Source: Paenibacillus agricola
GTDB lineage: Bacteria > Bacillota > Bacilli > Paenibacillales > NBRC-103111
Length of the DNA: 64,000 nucleotides
Direction of reading: 5' to 3'
Assembly: GCF_011440305.1 (NCBI RefSeq)
Contig: NZ_JAAOIW010000002.1
Coordinates: forward strand, 426,084 to 490,083
Part shown: one piece after another, positions 54,127 to 62,695 of the stretch
Numbering within the stretch: the stretch's first letter is position 1
How the letters are laid out: each line of letters opens with the position of its first letter
Position numbers and translations under genes: made by a program
Notes under the pieces: generated by a model
Databases searched by the model: none
The model's input: the letters and a program-made list of their open reading frames with translations, nothing else
What the model was told of the DNA's origin: nothing

Positions 54127-55008
54127 CTAATTGTCCATATGATATTTCCGCATCGCGAAGCGCCCAATTACGTTTACCAACCCATACAGAATGACCGATA
54201 AGATCGCCAACATAGCGATACTGACCATTACCATATTCATTTGGAATACTTGACCGCCATAGATGATCAAATAACCAAGACCAGCCTTCGAGGAAAGAAA
54301 CTCACCCATAATAACACCCACAAGCGTCAAACCTACATTAACTTTTAGCGTAGCGATTATGTTCGGTATACTTGCAGGCAGCAGCACCATACGCAGCATC
54401 TGCCAATGGGTCGCACCGAAGGACTCCATCAGCTTAAGCTTGGTTTTGCTGATTTCCTTAAATCCGCTCTCTATCATAATGATCGTCACGATGATCGAGA
54501 TAGCAATCGCCATCCCGTAAACGGAATAGGTATCCCCGAGCCAAATATAAAATATCGGACCTAGCGCAACCTTGGGTAGTGCATTCAATACTACAATATA
54601 CGGCTCCAGCACCTTGGAGGCAAAGGTAGACCACCAGAAAACAATCGCGATCGCAATCCCCAATACCATCGAAACGACAATGCCAATCACCGTTTCAAGG
54701 CTGGTTGTCCAAGTATGCTTAAACAAATTCCCTTTCCAAGCCAGCTCTTGAAAGGAGGTAATTAATTGGGACGGTCTGCTGGTCAGCATAGAATCTACCC
54801 ATTTCCATTGTGCCGCCAGCTCCCAAAGCGTAATAAAAGCAGCAAACACCAGCAGCTGTGCCAAACGCACCGTCCACAGCTTGCGCTTCTGGGTTTTCAG
54901 GTATTGCTTATATAACGGCGACTTTTGGCTATTCAAGTCCATTGAGGGAGCTTGTTCGATCCCAGATTCGTTAACAGCAGATGGCTTACTAACCGGTAAC
55001 GACGACAT
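54127..55008 (-). CDS. NitT/TauT-type ABC transporter permease (SsuC-like)
   Basis: A 293-residue permease with an N-terminal soluble tail, six membrane helices and an EAA-type loop (SKTKLKLMESFGATHWQ, about residues 190-206). It overlaps the ATPase gene by 20 bases, indicating translational coupling. The family carries sulfonates, nitrate or pyrimidine precursors. Confidence 0.91.
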   Translation of the reverse strand: MSSLPVSKPSAVNESGIEQAPSMDLNSQKSPLYKQYLKTQKRKLWTVRLAQLLVFAAFITLWELAAQWKWVDSMLTSRPSQLITSFQELAWKGNLFKHTWTTSLETVIGIVVSMVLGIAIAIVFWWSTFASKVLEPYIVVLNALPKVALGPIFYIWLGDTYSVYGMAIAISIIVTIIMIESGFKEISKTKLKLMESFGATHWQMLRMVLLPASIPNIIATLKVNVGLTLVGVIMGEFLSSKAGLGYLIIYGGQVFQMNMVMVSIAMLAILSVILYGLVNVIGRFAMRKYHMDN

Positions 55009-55768
55009 GTCCCTCCAGCTCCTTCCATATCACATTAAAGTATTCCTTATATCGGGCGGCTTCCCGTTTTTTCCAAGGGGTGTTATCAGGACCCTCGCCT
55101 AGCTGGATCGAATAAACGGTCGATATTGTACTGGGCCGCTTAGACATCACCATAACCCGGTCTGCCATACTGATTGCCTCCGAAATATCGTGGGTGACCA
55201 GAATGGCCGTCTTGCCTTGGTCTTTAATAATGCCATATATCTCATCAGCCAGGGTTAAGCGGGTCTGATAATCAAGTGCCGAGAAGGGCTCGTCTAGCAA
55301 TAAAATGTCCGGCTCGGTCACAAGTGTGCGAATTAACGCCACCCTTTGGCGCATGCCACCGGAAAGCTGCGAGGGGCTATGGTGGGCAAAGCCCGCCAGC
55401 CCGTATCGCTCCATCAAGTCCAATGCTTTGCGTCCAGCCTGCTTCAGGTCCATCTTGCGAATTTCCGCACCAACCAGCAGGTTACTCAGGATATTTCGCC
55501 ATTCGAACAAATGGTCATGCTGCAGCATATACCCCACCTTGGGGGAGGTACCGGATACCTCCAGCCCATCAATCAGTACCTTCCCCTTGGTTGGCTTTAC
55601 CATGCCGGAAACCAGGGAGAGCAGCGTGCTTTTACCACAGCCGCTCGGCCCCACGATCGAAATAAATTCGCCTTGCTCAATGGAGGCATCAATGCCTCTT
55701 AAAGCTTCTGTCTCCTGTTTAAGGGTGAAATAGCTTAAGCCAATGCCGTTTAGCTCAATTTGCGCCAT
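54989..55768 (-). CDS. NitT/TauT-type ABC transporter ATPase (SsuB-like)
   Basis: A 259-residue ATPase with Walker A GPSGCGKST (about 39-47), signature LSGGMRQR (about 139-146), Walker B LLLDEPFSALD and the switch His in VTHDISEA. It drives the permease encoded directly downstream. It starts 3 bases after the binding protein stop. Confidence 0.94.
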   Translation of the reverse strand: MAQIELNGIGLSYFTLKQETEALRGIDASIEQGEFISIVGPSGCGKSTLLSLVSGMVKPTKGKVLIDGLEVSGTSPKVGYMLQHDHLFEWRNILSNLLVGAEIRKMDLKQAGRKALDLMERYGLAGFAHHSPSQLSGGMRQRVALIRTLVTEPDILLLDEPFSALDYQTRLTLADEIYGIIKDQGKTAILVTHDISEAISMADRVMVMSKRPSTISTVYSIQLGEGPDNTPWKKREAARYKEYFNVIWKELEGHVVVTG

Positions 55769-55771
55769 CGC

Positions 55772-56848
55772 TTATTTCCCCTTTCCGATATTTTTGACGA
55801 AGCTCATATCTACAACAGCTCCCATATCGGGCAGCTTCTGCTCCGGCTTCAGCACAGCATTCTCAATGAGCATTTTTTGCAGGATCTCGAATTGCTCAGC
55901 GGTTATTTCAGGAACAGCCGGCCATGTGTCCTGCTTCTTATAACGGTCAATGGATTGAATGATGATATCCTTCGGCGTTCCTTCGAAGAAAGGAGTCAGC
56001 GCTTCTGCTATTTCGTCTGGAGAGGCCGTGTTCAGCCATTTGGTCCCTTTGGCAACAGCGTTAACGAATTTTTGGATCGTCTCAGGATTACTTTTAATAT
56101 AATCAGCTGTCGCCACGTAGGAGGTTTCAGGAAACGTGCCAAAGGCCTGTCCCAATGCCGCAACATAATAAGCTTTTCCTTCCTTTTCCAAAGAAGAAGC
56201 GATCGGCTCGAAAACCTGGATAAAGTCGCCTTTGCCGCTTGTGAATGCGCCCGCCATTGCCGGGGAGGCAATATTCGTAACCACATCAGCCTTCACCTTT
56301 TCCCGTTGCAGCATGGAGCTCATCACCATTTGCGGAGCACTGCCCGGCCGCCAGCCCACAATCGATTTTCCCTCTAGGTCACTCCATTTAAAATTGTCCA
56401 GCTTTGTACGAGACAGCAGGAATGAACCATCCTTCACCGTCAGCTGATGAAATATTTTTAACGTTTTGTCGCCTTTTTGATTATAAATATAAATAGCTGT
56501 TTCCGGTCCAACCAACGAAATATCAGCAACCCCTGCAATCAACGCGGCCGCTCCTTTATCCGAGCCCTGTGCCGTATTCATATCTACGTTAAGCCCTTCT
56601 TCTTTAAAAAAGCCTTTGTGCATCGCCACATAATGCGGAGCATAAAAAATCGAACGAATAACCTCGGAAAATTTAACCGTTTTTAGTTCCTCTGGTTTCT
56701 TCACCTCTGTTTTTACTTCTACCTTCGTTCCCGCAGCTTCGCTTGGCTTGGCAGCCGTTTCAGTTACAGGTGCAGTACCACAGGCTGCAGTAATCGTCAT
56801 CAACACAGCGGTAAGCAGCAAACTCGCCCATCTTGTCCTCTTCACCAT
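55772..56848 (-). CDS. NMT1/ThiY-like solute-binding lipoprotein
   Basis: A lipoprotein of 358 residues (lipobox TAAC, Cys about 25). The ATG at 56848 follows GGGAGGAAGAAAAG. The body resembles the NMT1/ThiY/SsuA type: EVIRSIFYAPHYVAMHKGFFKEEGL and VGWRPGSAPQMVMSSML. The ligand is unknown; thiamine precursor, sulfonate or a pyrimidine are family possibilities. It follows the NIF3-like gene by 25 bases. Confidence 0.9.
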   Translation of the reverse strand: MVKRTRWASLLLTAVLMTITAACGTAPVTETAAKPSEAAGTKVEVKTEVKKPEELKTVKFSEVIRSIFYAPHYVAMHKGFFKEEGLNVDMNTAQGSDKGAAALIAGVADISLVGPETAIYIYNQKGDKTLKIFHQLTVKDGSFLLSRTKLDNFKWSDLEGKSIVGWRPGSAPQMVMSSMLQREKVKADVVTNIASPAMAGAFTSGKGDFIQVFEPIASSLEKEGKAYYVAALGQAFGTFPETSYVATADYIKSNPETIQKFVNAVAKGTKWLNTASPDEIAEALTPFFEGTPKDIIIQSIDRYKKQDTWPAVPEITAEQFEILQKMLIENAVLKPEQKLPDMGAVVDMSFVKNIGKGK

Positions 56849-56873
56849 CTTTTCTTCCTCCCTTTTATACAAC

Positions 56874-57944
56874 CTAGTGTATTTGAACGGCTCGGGGCTG
56901 CCCAGGAACTAAATGCGTTTCAGCCATTTCTCTGCCGTATTCAACCATTTTGTGGTGTCCCACATCCTTAAGCGATACTGCGGTTATCCGTTCTCTGAGC
57001 AGAAAAATCTCAATACCTGGAAGCAAGAGCTCCAATGCATAGGCAAGCGGGAGGCCATTTTCCAATATCTCTACAGAATGCGGATTGCCTACAATAAAAT
57101 TAAGCCCTTTCTCTCTAGCATACAGAACGAAGGGGTGGTCCTCTCTTACTCTGCTAATACTGACAATAATCGTGTCCGTTTCGGGATACATCTGCAAAGC
57201 CAGCTTTAGGTGCTCCAGCGAAAATCCGGTATGCGGAAAAAAATGAAGAATATGCTTAACCGGACTATCCGGTGTTCCGCTGAATAGCTTAGCCGGGTTA
57301 GCCCATGTTGCCTCCTCCAGCGTAGCTTCGCCACGAATCGCCCGTTCTGCCTCCAGCATGTTGTAGTCGATATCCCGCCCCATCAACCCTTCTAATCTAG
57401 CCAAAATATCTCCTGCCGTTTTCACCTCCTCCAACGCAATTCCTTGATGGAGCACATTGCCAGGAATTCCGCAAAAAGCTATATTTGTATTCAGTTTATG
57501 ATGGCCATGCAAAAGTGTGAGACCAGGATGCAAGCCATGAAAAGCCTCATGCATTTCAATAAGCGCCAGCCCATACAAGGGTAGATAATCGGCAAAAGGA
57601 ACCCCTCCCGAGCTGGCTGCATCCGCTACTGGATGGTGGACAATAAGCAGGTCAAGCTTCATTGCAGAGGCCAGCTCTATGACCGATTCGGTTAAAGTCA
57701 TCCCTACACCGATCCGTGCTACCCGCTTATGCTTGTCCCCAAAAATCAGCCCCGGAATTTCCATTACGCTTTTGCCGGGAATATTCGAGGTTTTCATCAC
57801 GACATAAGGATTCGTTCCGGCCGTGACCTCGTTCCAATCCATCACCATTCTACCTTTGGAAATCTTATTAAGCGCTTCGACTACATCGCCTGCTTCTACA
57901 TGCTTTACTTCTTGTCCCGTTCCTCTAGCTTTAGCTGCTTTCAT
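56874..57944 (-). CDS. NIF3-like (DUF34) metal-binding protein
   Basis: A protein of about 356 residues; the ATG at 57944 has GGGAGG upstream. LLIVHHPVAD (about residues 105-114) and LLHGHHKLNTNIAFCG (about 142-157) carry His pairs and the spacing expected for the NIF3 dinuclear metal site, and HFFPHTGF and GNPHSVEI supply further candidate ligands. The fit to the family is partial: the protein is longer than typical one-domain NIF3 members and its N-terminal 75 residues are unusual. It opens the operon with a NitT/TauT-type ABC transporter, an association that suggests an enzyme acting on the imported ligand (inference). Confidence 0.65.
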   Translation of the reverse strand: MKAAKARGTGQEVKHVEAGDVVEALNKISKGRMVMDWNEVTAGTNPYVVMKTSNIPGKSVMEIPGLIFGDKHKRVARIGVGMTLTESVIELASAMKLDLLIVHHPVADAASSGGVPFADYLPLYGLALIEMHEAFHGLHPGLTLLHGHHKLNTNIAFCGIPGNVLHQGIALEEVKTAGDILARLEGLMGRDIDYNMLEAERAIRGEATLEEATWANPAKLFSGTPDSPVKHILHFFPHTGFSLEHLKLALQMYPETDTIIVSISRVREDHPFVLYAREKGLNFIVGNPHSVEILENGLPLAYALELLLPGIEIFLLRERITAVSLKDVGHHKMVEYGREMAETHLVPGQPRAVQIH

Positions 57945-58142
57945 ATGAATCTTCCTCCCTCTTTTACCCACCCCACCCTCCCTAATAGGAGGGCTACAAA
58001 GGGCTTTGCCCTCTGCACTCCCCAAGAGCTTATGCGGACTGCTGTGTGTTCGGGGCGCTTACGTCCCTTCGGGACACGCTTGGGTTGGGCTCCAGCTCCG
58101 ATAAATAGTGCCAAGCCTTAACCAGATCCAAAATTAAATATA
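57945..58142. other. Structured leader upstream of the NIF3-like gene
   Basis: Minus-strand reading of this stretch is rich in short hairpins: a CCCTCC-TATTAG-GGAGGG stem-loop 20-40 bases before the gene's own GGGAGG site, AGGGC/GCCCT and GTCCC/GGGAC. An anti-Shine-Dalgarno sequence close to the start could allow translational control. The same sequence style resembles a dispersed palindromic element, which I cannot confirm. Confidence 0.4.
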
Positions 58143-58305
58143 AAAAACCGCTATTATGAGCATATTGGGACTGGGATCCCGGATATGTCACAATAGCGGC
58201 TGTAAAGCTCTCCGTGGGGAGTTCCTTATGACCTGCTATATGTATGGTTGTTGTTTGAACGTTACAATGGAATCTAATCTCTTCTTGTGCAAAAGGATTG
58301 GACAC
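58030..58305 (-). CDS. Doubtful 91-residue open frame
   Basis: A GTG-start frame with a moderately protein-like N-terminal two thirds (SNPFAQEEIRFHCNV and FLYLILDLVKAWHYLSEL segments) but no good ribosome site. A terminator-like hairpin lies inside it at 58142-58199, and the C-terminal part is simple palindromic sequence. It may be a truncated gene or a chance frame in a leader. Confidence 0.28.
   Translation of the reverse strand: MSNPFAQEEIRFHCNVQTTTIHIAGHKELPTESFTAAIVTYPGSQSQYAHNSGFLYLILDLVKAWHYLSELEPNPSVSRRDVSAPNTQQSA
58142..58199 (-). terminator. Terminator-like hairpin in leader
   Basis: CCGCTATT and AATAGCGG arms (with inner ATAT/ATAT pairing) are followed on the minus strand by TTTTTTATATTT. 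It lies about 200 bases upstream of the NIF3-like start, where it could attenuate transcription of that operon. Confidence 0.6.
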
Positions 58306-58421
58306 CTTAATAGGCTCAAAACATCATATTAGATACATGTGTGATAGAAAGGATTCTACAAACACATCATCCTTGTTAGGTAATATAACACAATAAAATG
58401 GATAAAGCAATAAAAAAATGG

Positions 58422-58446
58422 AAAATCTTAAGCGCTTCGTGATTTT
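58422..58446 (-). terminator. Terminator after GGDEF-EAL gene
   Basis: AAAATC and GATTTT arms enclose an AAGCGCTT self-complementary loop, followed on the minus strand by CCATTTTTTT. It lies 38 bases after the stop of the GGDEF-EAL gene. Confidence 0.55.
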
Positions 58447-58483
58447 AAGTTAGGTATATGTCATATTAAATGACTAAACAGGC

Positions 58484-61400
58484 TCAGGCCATCCTGCAAA
58501 ATAGCTTTACCACTTCTTCCTCCGGCAATGGCTTGCTGTAAAGAAAACCTTGAATTTCTTCGCATTTATGCATTCTTAAATATTCCAATTGCCCTTCATT
58601 CTCAACACCCTCTGCGATCACATTTAAATGTAATGCGTGGCTAAGCGTTATAATAGTTTGTACGATAGCTTGATCATCAATGTCCTCTAGAATGTCTCTA
58701 ACAAAAGATTGGTCGATTTTTATCGTATCAATCGGCAATTTCTTAATATAGTTTAACGAAGAATATCCGACGCCAAAATCATCTAGCGAAATACGGATCC
58801 CCATAGATCGGAGTTGATTAAGAATGTGCATTGCGGTCTCTGGATTATCCATAACCGTGCTCTCCGTCAGTTCGAGATTCAAATATTTCGGCGGCAAGGA
58901 GGTCTCCCATAGTACTCGCGAAATGAAATGAAGCAGGTTGGGTTGCCGGAATTGAAGCATGGAGAGATTGATAGAAACCCGCATTGGAGCAAACCCTTGA
59001 TCGAACCACGACTTCGCCTGTTCACAAGCCCGTCTGAGTACCCATTGATCCAATAAAGTGATAAGTCCTGATTCCTCTGCCAAAGGGATAAATTGGGATG
59101 GTGGGATATTTCCCCATTCCGGGTGGTTCCAGCGCGCCAAGGCCTCCACCCCTATCAGCTCCCCCTTGACGGCATTATATTGTGGCTGATAATGAACGGT
59201 CAATTCCTCATTGTGGATCGCTCTCCTTAAACTGGTTTCTAGCGAGAAGGAATGCAACGCAACTGACTGCTTCTCCTGTTCGCGAACATAGACTTGGTAA
59301 TTATCCTTTCCCTTTTCTTTCGCTTTGTATAAGGCCTGATCAGCATAACGAATCAACAGCTCTCCACTATCCCCATCTGTTGGATAATGGCTTATGCCGA
59401 TGCTAACTGTGATATACAGCTCGTGCATCTCTATGAAAAAAGGAGAGGTTAATGCAAGAATGATTTTTTCTGCGACCCGTGTACTTTCCCTTGGACTGCT
59501 CAGGTCGGGGATCAATACTATAAATTCATCTCCTCCAAGCCTAGCGATTGTATCACGGGATCTTAAGCAATTCTTTAGCCGCTGCGCGACACTTTTAAGA
59601 AGCATATCTCCAACTGAATGCCCAAACGTGTCATTCACTCTCTTGAACCGATCGAGATCTAGAAATAAAATACCAACCGTGTTATGGTTTTGGACGGCGC
59701 TCTTGATTGTTTGTTCTATACGCTCATTCAGAAGAAGGCGGTTAGGCAGGCCAGTAACCGTATCGTGATGCGCTTGGTGTTGAATGCGCGCCTCTAGTTC
59801 CTTCTGTATAGTGACATCCTTAAACAACGCAATATAAATAGGTGGACTATCCCCTGTCTCCTTCACCTCCGAAATGGTGATTGATTCCAGAAATACCTCT
59901 TCATCCTTTCTTTTATTCCAGATTTCACCCTGCCATCTCCCCTTGTTCCTGATAACCGTCCACATCTTGTTATAAAATTCTGCATCATGACGCCCGGAGC
60001 TTAACAGCCTCGGTGTCGCACCAATGATGTCTTGCTCTCTATAACCCGTAATAGCAGTAAAGGCAGGGTTAACATATTGGATTACCTGCTTGCTGTCAGT
60101 AACCATGATACCCTCGGTAATATTTTCGAATACTTTAGAGGCCAACCTATCTTTATTCTCCACCATCTTTATATCATGAAGACTACGGGCAATCATCGAG
60201 AAATACAGAACCTCGTTATTCTCATCCCTATGGGCAACAATGACCTGGTGGACGGGGACCTCTTCACCTGAAGCACCGATCCATGCAGTTTCGCCGCTCC
60301 ACAAGCCATTGAGCGCAGCTATCTGCATACCTTCCTTCAGAACGGCCGATTGTGCCCCTGAAGCGTATATCCTTTCAATATTGTCTTTGTAAACTCCATT
60401 AATTCCAGATACGCCCAAAAATTCTCTAGCTGTTTTATTGAAGTATGAAGCTTCACCTGCAACTGTAGAAGTCGCTACAAAATCAGAGGTTGCCTCTAAT
60501 ATTGAGATCAGCTGCTCTTGGGAACGTTCGAATTCTTTTCGATCCGACACGTCTCTGAAAACAAGGACTGTTCCCACCACAGCACCAGAATCTTCAATGA
60601 TTGGAGCAATACTGTAATCAACTGGGATAGCAGCACTCTTTGAGCCACTGCTTGCCCGGATGACTTCCCCCAATAAAATTCCGCTGGATCGTTTGAAAAG
60701 AATACAGCTATATACCGGATGAACCTGATGATTGATCACAAACACATCTTCGATCGGTTGAAATATAGCCCCTTCATCCGAACATTGAAAAAATCGGATC
60801 GCAGTCGGATTCATATATGAAATACGACCGCTTTCATCCGTTATAATGATCGCATCATATATGCTATCTAGCGTCGTATATAAGCGATCTCGAATATTGC
60901 GAGTCTCCCGTTCGGAGTTCTCTAGCAGCTTATAAGGAAGATGAACTTGATCCCAAAAAATGGCCCTAAAAATGAAACCATAAGCGGTCAGTTTACACAA
61001 ACTCCCGAAAATAAGCTGGACATCTGTTAAGGCTTGATTCATGGACATGGTCACTTCACCCATCATACATATGGCTAAAGCCCAAAAAAACAGGAAGGTC
61101 CGATAATGAATGTTACCGATATGACGAATCAGTGCTGTTATCGCACTGATTCCGTACAACCCGATAATGAGGCATTCAGCGGATATCTTAAACGTCGTGA
61201 AGCCTTGTATTTCTTTGAAGGTAATTGGCAGCCAAGATTCACTCCCCAGAATCACCCAATACGTAATAGTGGTAAAAGCTAATCCCGCTACAAGCGCGGC
61301 ATATCGATTCCATCGATAGGTACGGTTACTAGGCTTCCGCGCGATCATCGTAATGCTTAAGAATGAGGCAGCTCCGACAAGACGAGCAGCAATCCAGAAC

Positions 61401-61735
61401 AAGTTTGATTGATACGGATCATTAATGGAAAGGAAGGCAGGCATCCCTTCGTATGATAGCATATGTCCTAAATCCAGCATCCCGATGCTTAAAAATAAGG
61501 AAGAAAATACAATAACGTTTTTTTCCTTCCCTCTCGTATATGAAAACCAGCCAATGGCAAAAATCATCCACGAGAAGAGAATAGACAATAGCTCCAATAC
61601 TAAATGAAAGGTTAGATTAAGCTCTTTCGTTATTTGCTTGTCCGGAAGCAGGAAGGGAAGTAATAGCAATACAATTAATCCCATGATATGTAGAATAAAA
61701 TTACGACGTGATATGGGCAGATGTAATGGTGGCAT
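58484..61735 (-). CDS. MASE3-PAS-GGDEF-EAL membrane sensor protein
   Basis: A 1083-residue protein. Residues 1-265 form a seven- to eight-helix membrane sensor resembling MASE3 (FLSIGMLDLGHMLSYEGMP). Three PAS domains follow (about 280-395, 400-515 and 525-640), then GGDEF (about 655-810) and EAL (about 825-1080). The cyclase loop RLGGDEF is intact, with an I-site RSRD five residues before it. The EAL part keeps the key residues GVEALARW, NLELTEST, DDFGVGYSS and AEGVENEGQ. Both activities are thus plausible; which dominates is unknown. AGAGGGAAC precedes the ATG. Confidence 0.94.
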   Translation of the reverse strand: MPPLHLPISRRNFILHIMGLIVLLLLPFLLPDKQITKELNLTFHLVLELLSILFSWMIFAIGWFSYTRGKEKNVIVFSSLFLSIGMLDLGHMLSYEGMPAFLSINDPYQSNLFWIAARLVGAASFLSITMIARKPSNRTYRWNRYAALVAGLAFTTITYWVILGSESWLPITFKEIQGFTTFKISAECLIIGLYGISAITALIRHIGNIHYRTFLFFWALAICMMGEVTMSMNQALTDVQLIFGSLCKLTAYGFIFRAIFWDQVHLPYKLLENSERETRNIRDRLYTTLDSIYDAIIITDESGRISYMNPTAIRFFQCSDEGAIFQPIEDVFVINHQVHPVYSCILFKRSSGILLGEVIRASSGSKSAAIPVDYSIAPIIEDSGAVVGTVLVFRDVSDRKEFERSQEQLISILEATSDFVATSTVAGEASYFNKTAREFLGVSGINGVYKDNIERIYASGAQSAVLKEGMQIAALNGLWSGETAWIGASGEEVPVHQVIVAHRDENNEVLYFSMIARSLHDIKMVENKDRLASKVFENITEGIMVTDSKQVIQYVNPAFTAITGYREQDIIGATPRLLSSGRHDAEFYNKMWTVIRNKGRWQGEIWNKRKDEEVFLESITISEVKETGDSPPIYIALFKDVTIQKELEARIQHQAHHDTVTGLPNRLLLNERIEQTIKSAVQNHNTVGILFLDLDRFKRVNDTFGHSVGDMLLKSVAQRLKNCLRSRDTIARLGGDEFIVLIPDLSSPRESTRVAEKIILALTSPFFIEMHELYITVSIGISHYPTDGDSGELLIRYADQALYKAKEKGKDNYQVYVREQEKQSVALHSFSLETSLRRAIHNEELTVHYQPQYNAVKGELIGVEALARWNHPEWGNIPPSQFIPLAEESGLITLLDQWVLRRACEQAKSWFDQGFAPMRVSINLSMLQFRQPNLLHFISRVLWETSLPPKYLNLELTESTVMDNPETAMHILNQLRSMGIRISLDDFGVGYSSLNYIKKLPIDTIKIDQSFVRDILEDIDDQAIVQTIITLSHALHLNVIAEGVENEGQLEYLRMHKCEEIQGFLYSKPLPEEEVVKLFCRMA

Positions 61736-61791
61736 AGGTTCCCTCTAATCCGTAGTAGAATTGATAATCCACAATTAATAAGAAATTAATG

Positions 61792-61808
61792 ATAGGGAGA
61801 ATCCCTAT
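61792..61808. promoter_or_regulatory. Candidate response-regulator operator
   Basis: ATAGGGA-GAA-TCCCTAT is a perfect 7-3-7 palindrome in the intergenic region between the divergent GGDEF-EAL and response regulator genes. NarL-type regulators bind short inverted repeats; binding here is inference. Confidence 0.5.
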
Positions 61809-61894
61809 TTATCATAATCATGTCATTTCTTGTTACTTTATATATAATAATTACGTATAATATAAATAAATATCATACAGGAAGGAGGAATAGG

Positions 61895-62548
61895 ATGTCG
61901 ATCAAGGTACTATTGGTGGATGATCATGCCGTGCTTTTATCGGGGCTAACCATGTTAATAAACTCGCAGGCGGACATGATGGTAATAGGAACTGCTTCCA
62001 ATGCAATAGAGGCCTATGAAGCCGTTATGAGATTACAACCCGATGTTGTTATGATGGATATCAGTATGGCCGGAGAAAACGGGTTGTCTGCCACATATCG
62101 AATCAAGCAAGCTCTTCCCCAAGTAGAAATCCTCATTCTGACCATGTTCGACGACCATGATCTGCTCTTTAACGCATTGAAGGCAGGGGCAACAGGGTAT
62201 ATGCTAAAGACTGCCCAGGAATTGGATGTCACGAACGCTATTCGCACGGTATATCGCGGTGAAGTGTATTTATATCAGAATGCAGCCAAAGAACTTATCG
62301 CTGAATTTCTGGATAAAGTTAATAAAGGAACGCACCTCTTTGAGGTTTCTTCACTTACTCCAAGAGAAAACGATATCATTTCCCGGATTGCCAAAGGATA
62401 CTCCAACAAAGAAATCGGTGAGACACTTTATTTGTCTGTGAAAACCGTGGAAGCGCATAAATCCAAAATTATGGAAAAACTGCAGCTCCGGACAAGGCAG
62501 AAATTGGTTAGCTACGCATTTAAGCACGGACTGCTACATTTTGATTAA
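61895..62548 (+). CDS. NarL/LuxR-family response regulator
   Basis: A 217-residue regulator. The ATG at 61895 has GGAAGGAGG upstream; the longer frame is rejected. The receiver domain has DDHAVL near the N-terminus and the phosphoacceptor Asp in VVMMDISMAGENG (about residue 53), Thr in LTMFDD and Lys in YMLKTAQ. The C-terminal LuxR helix-turn-helix is LTPRENDIISRIAKGYSNKEIGETL. Its partner kinase is the convergent gene 62688-64000. Confidence 0.94.
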   Translation: MSIKVLLVDDHAVLLSGLTMLINSQADMMVIGTASNAIEAYEAVMRLQPDVVMMDISMAGENGLSATYRIKQALPQVEILILTMFDDHDLLFNALKAGATGYMLKTAQELDVTNAIRTVYRGEVYLYQNAAKELIAEFLDKVNKGTHLFEVSSLTPRENDIISRIAKGYSNKEIGETLYLSVKTVEAHKSKIMEKLQLRTRQKLVSYAFKHGLLHFD

Positions 62549-62695
62549 TTGATACCTGATGATATAAATATCTAATTCACTACTGATCTGCACGACCTTT
62601 TGATCCAGTAAATTATAACCCGCTTTTTCAACTGCATAGATAAGTTCAGTTTTCTTGATTCGAATTTCCTCCATAAGGAACTCTTCCTCATTCAT
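62534..62695 (-). CDS. Spo0E-like aspartyl-phosphate phosphatase
   Basis: A 53-residue product. The ATG at 62695 overlaps the last 8 bases of the histidine kinase gene, so translation is coupled; AAGGATG lies about 10 bases upstream. The NLLDQKVVQISSELDIYIIRY segment resembles the Spo0E signature, with SSELD in place of SQELD in the phosphatase helix. Known members dephosphorylate Spo0A~P and delay sporulation. The 3' end overlaps the convergent response regulator gene by 15 bases. The position suggests cross-talk between this two-component system and sporulation. Confidence 0.82.
   Translation of the reverse strand: MNEEEFLMEEIRIKKTELIYAVEKAGYNLLDQKVVQISSELDIYIIRYQLIKM

Noticed and set aside
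57945-58480. TPP or guanidine riboswitch before the NIF3-like/NMT1-type operon
   Set aside because: Looked for because of the ThiY-like binding protein; neither the TPP core nor the ykkC-type conserved blocks are present.
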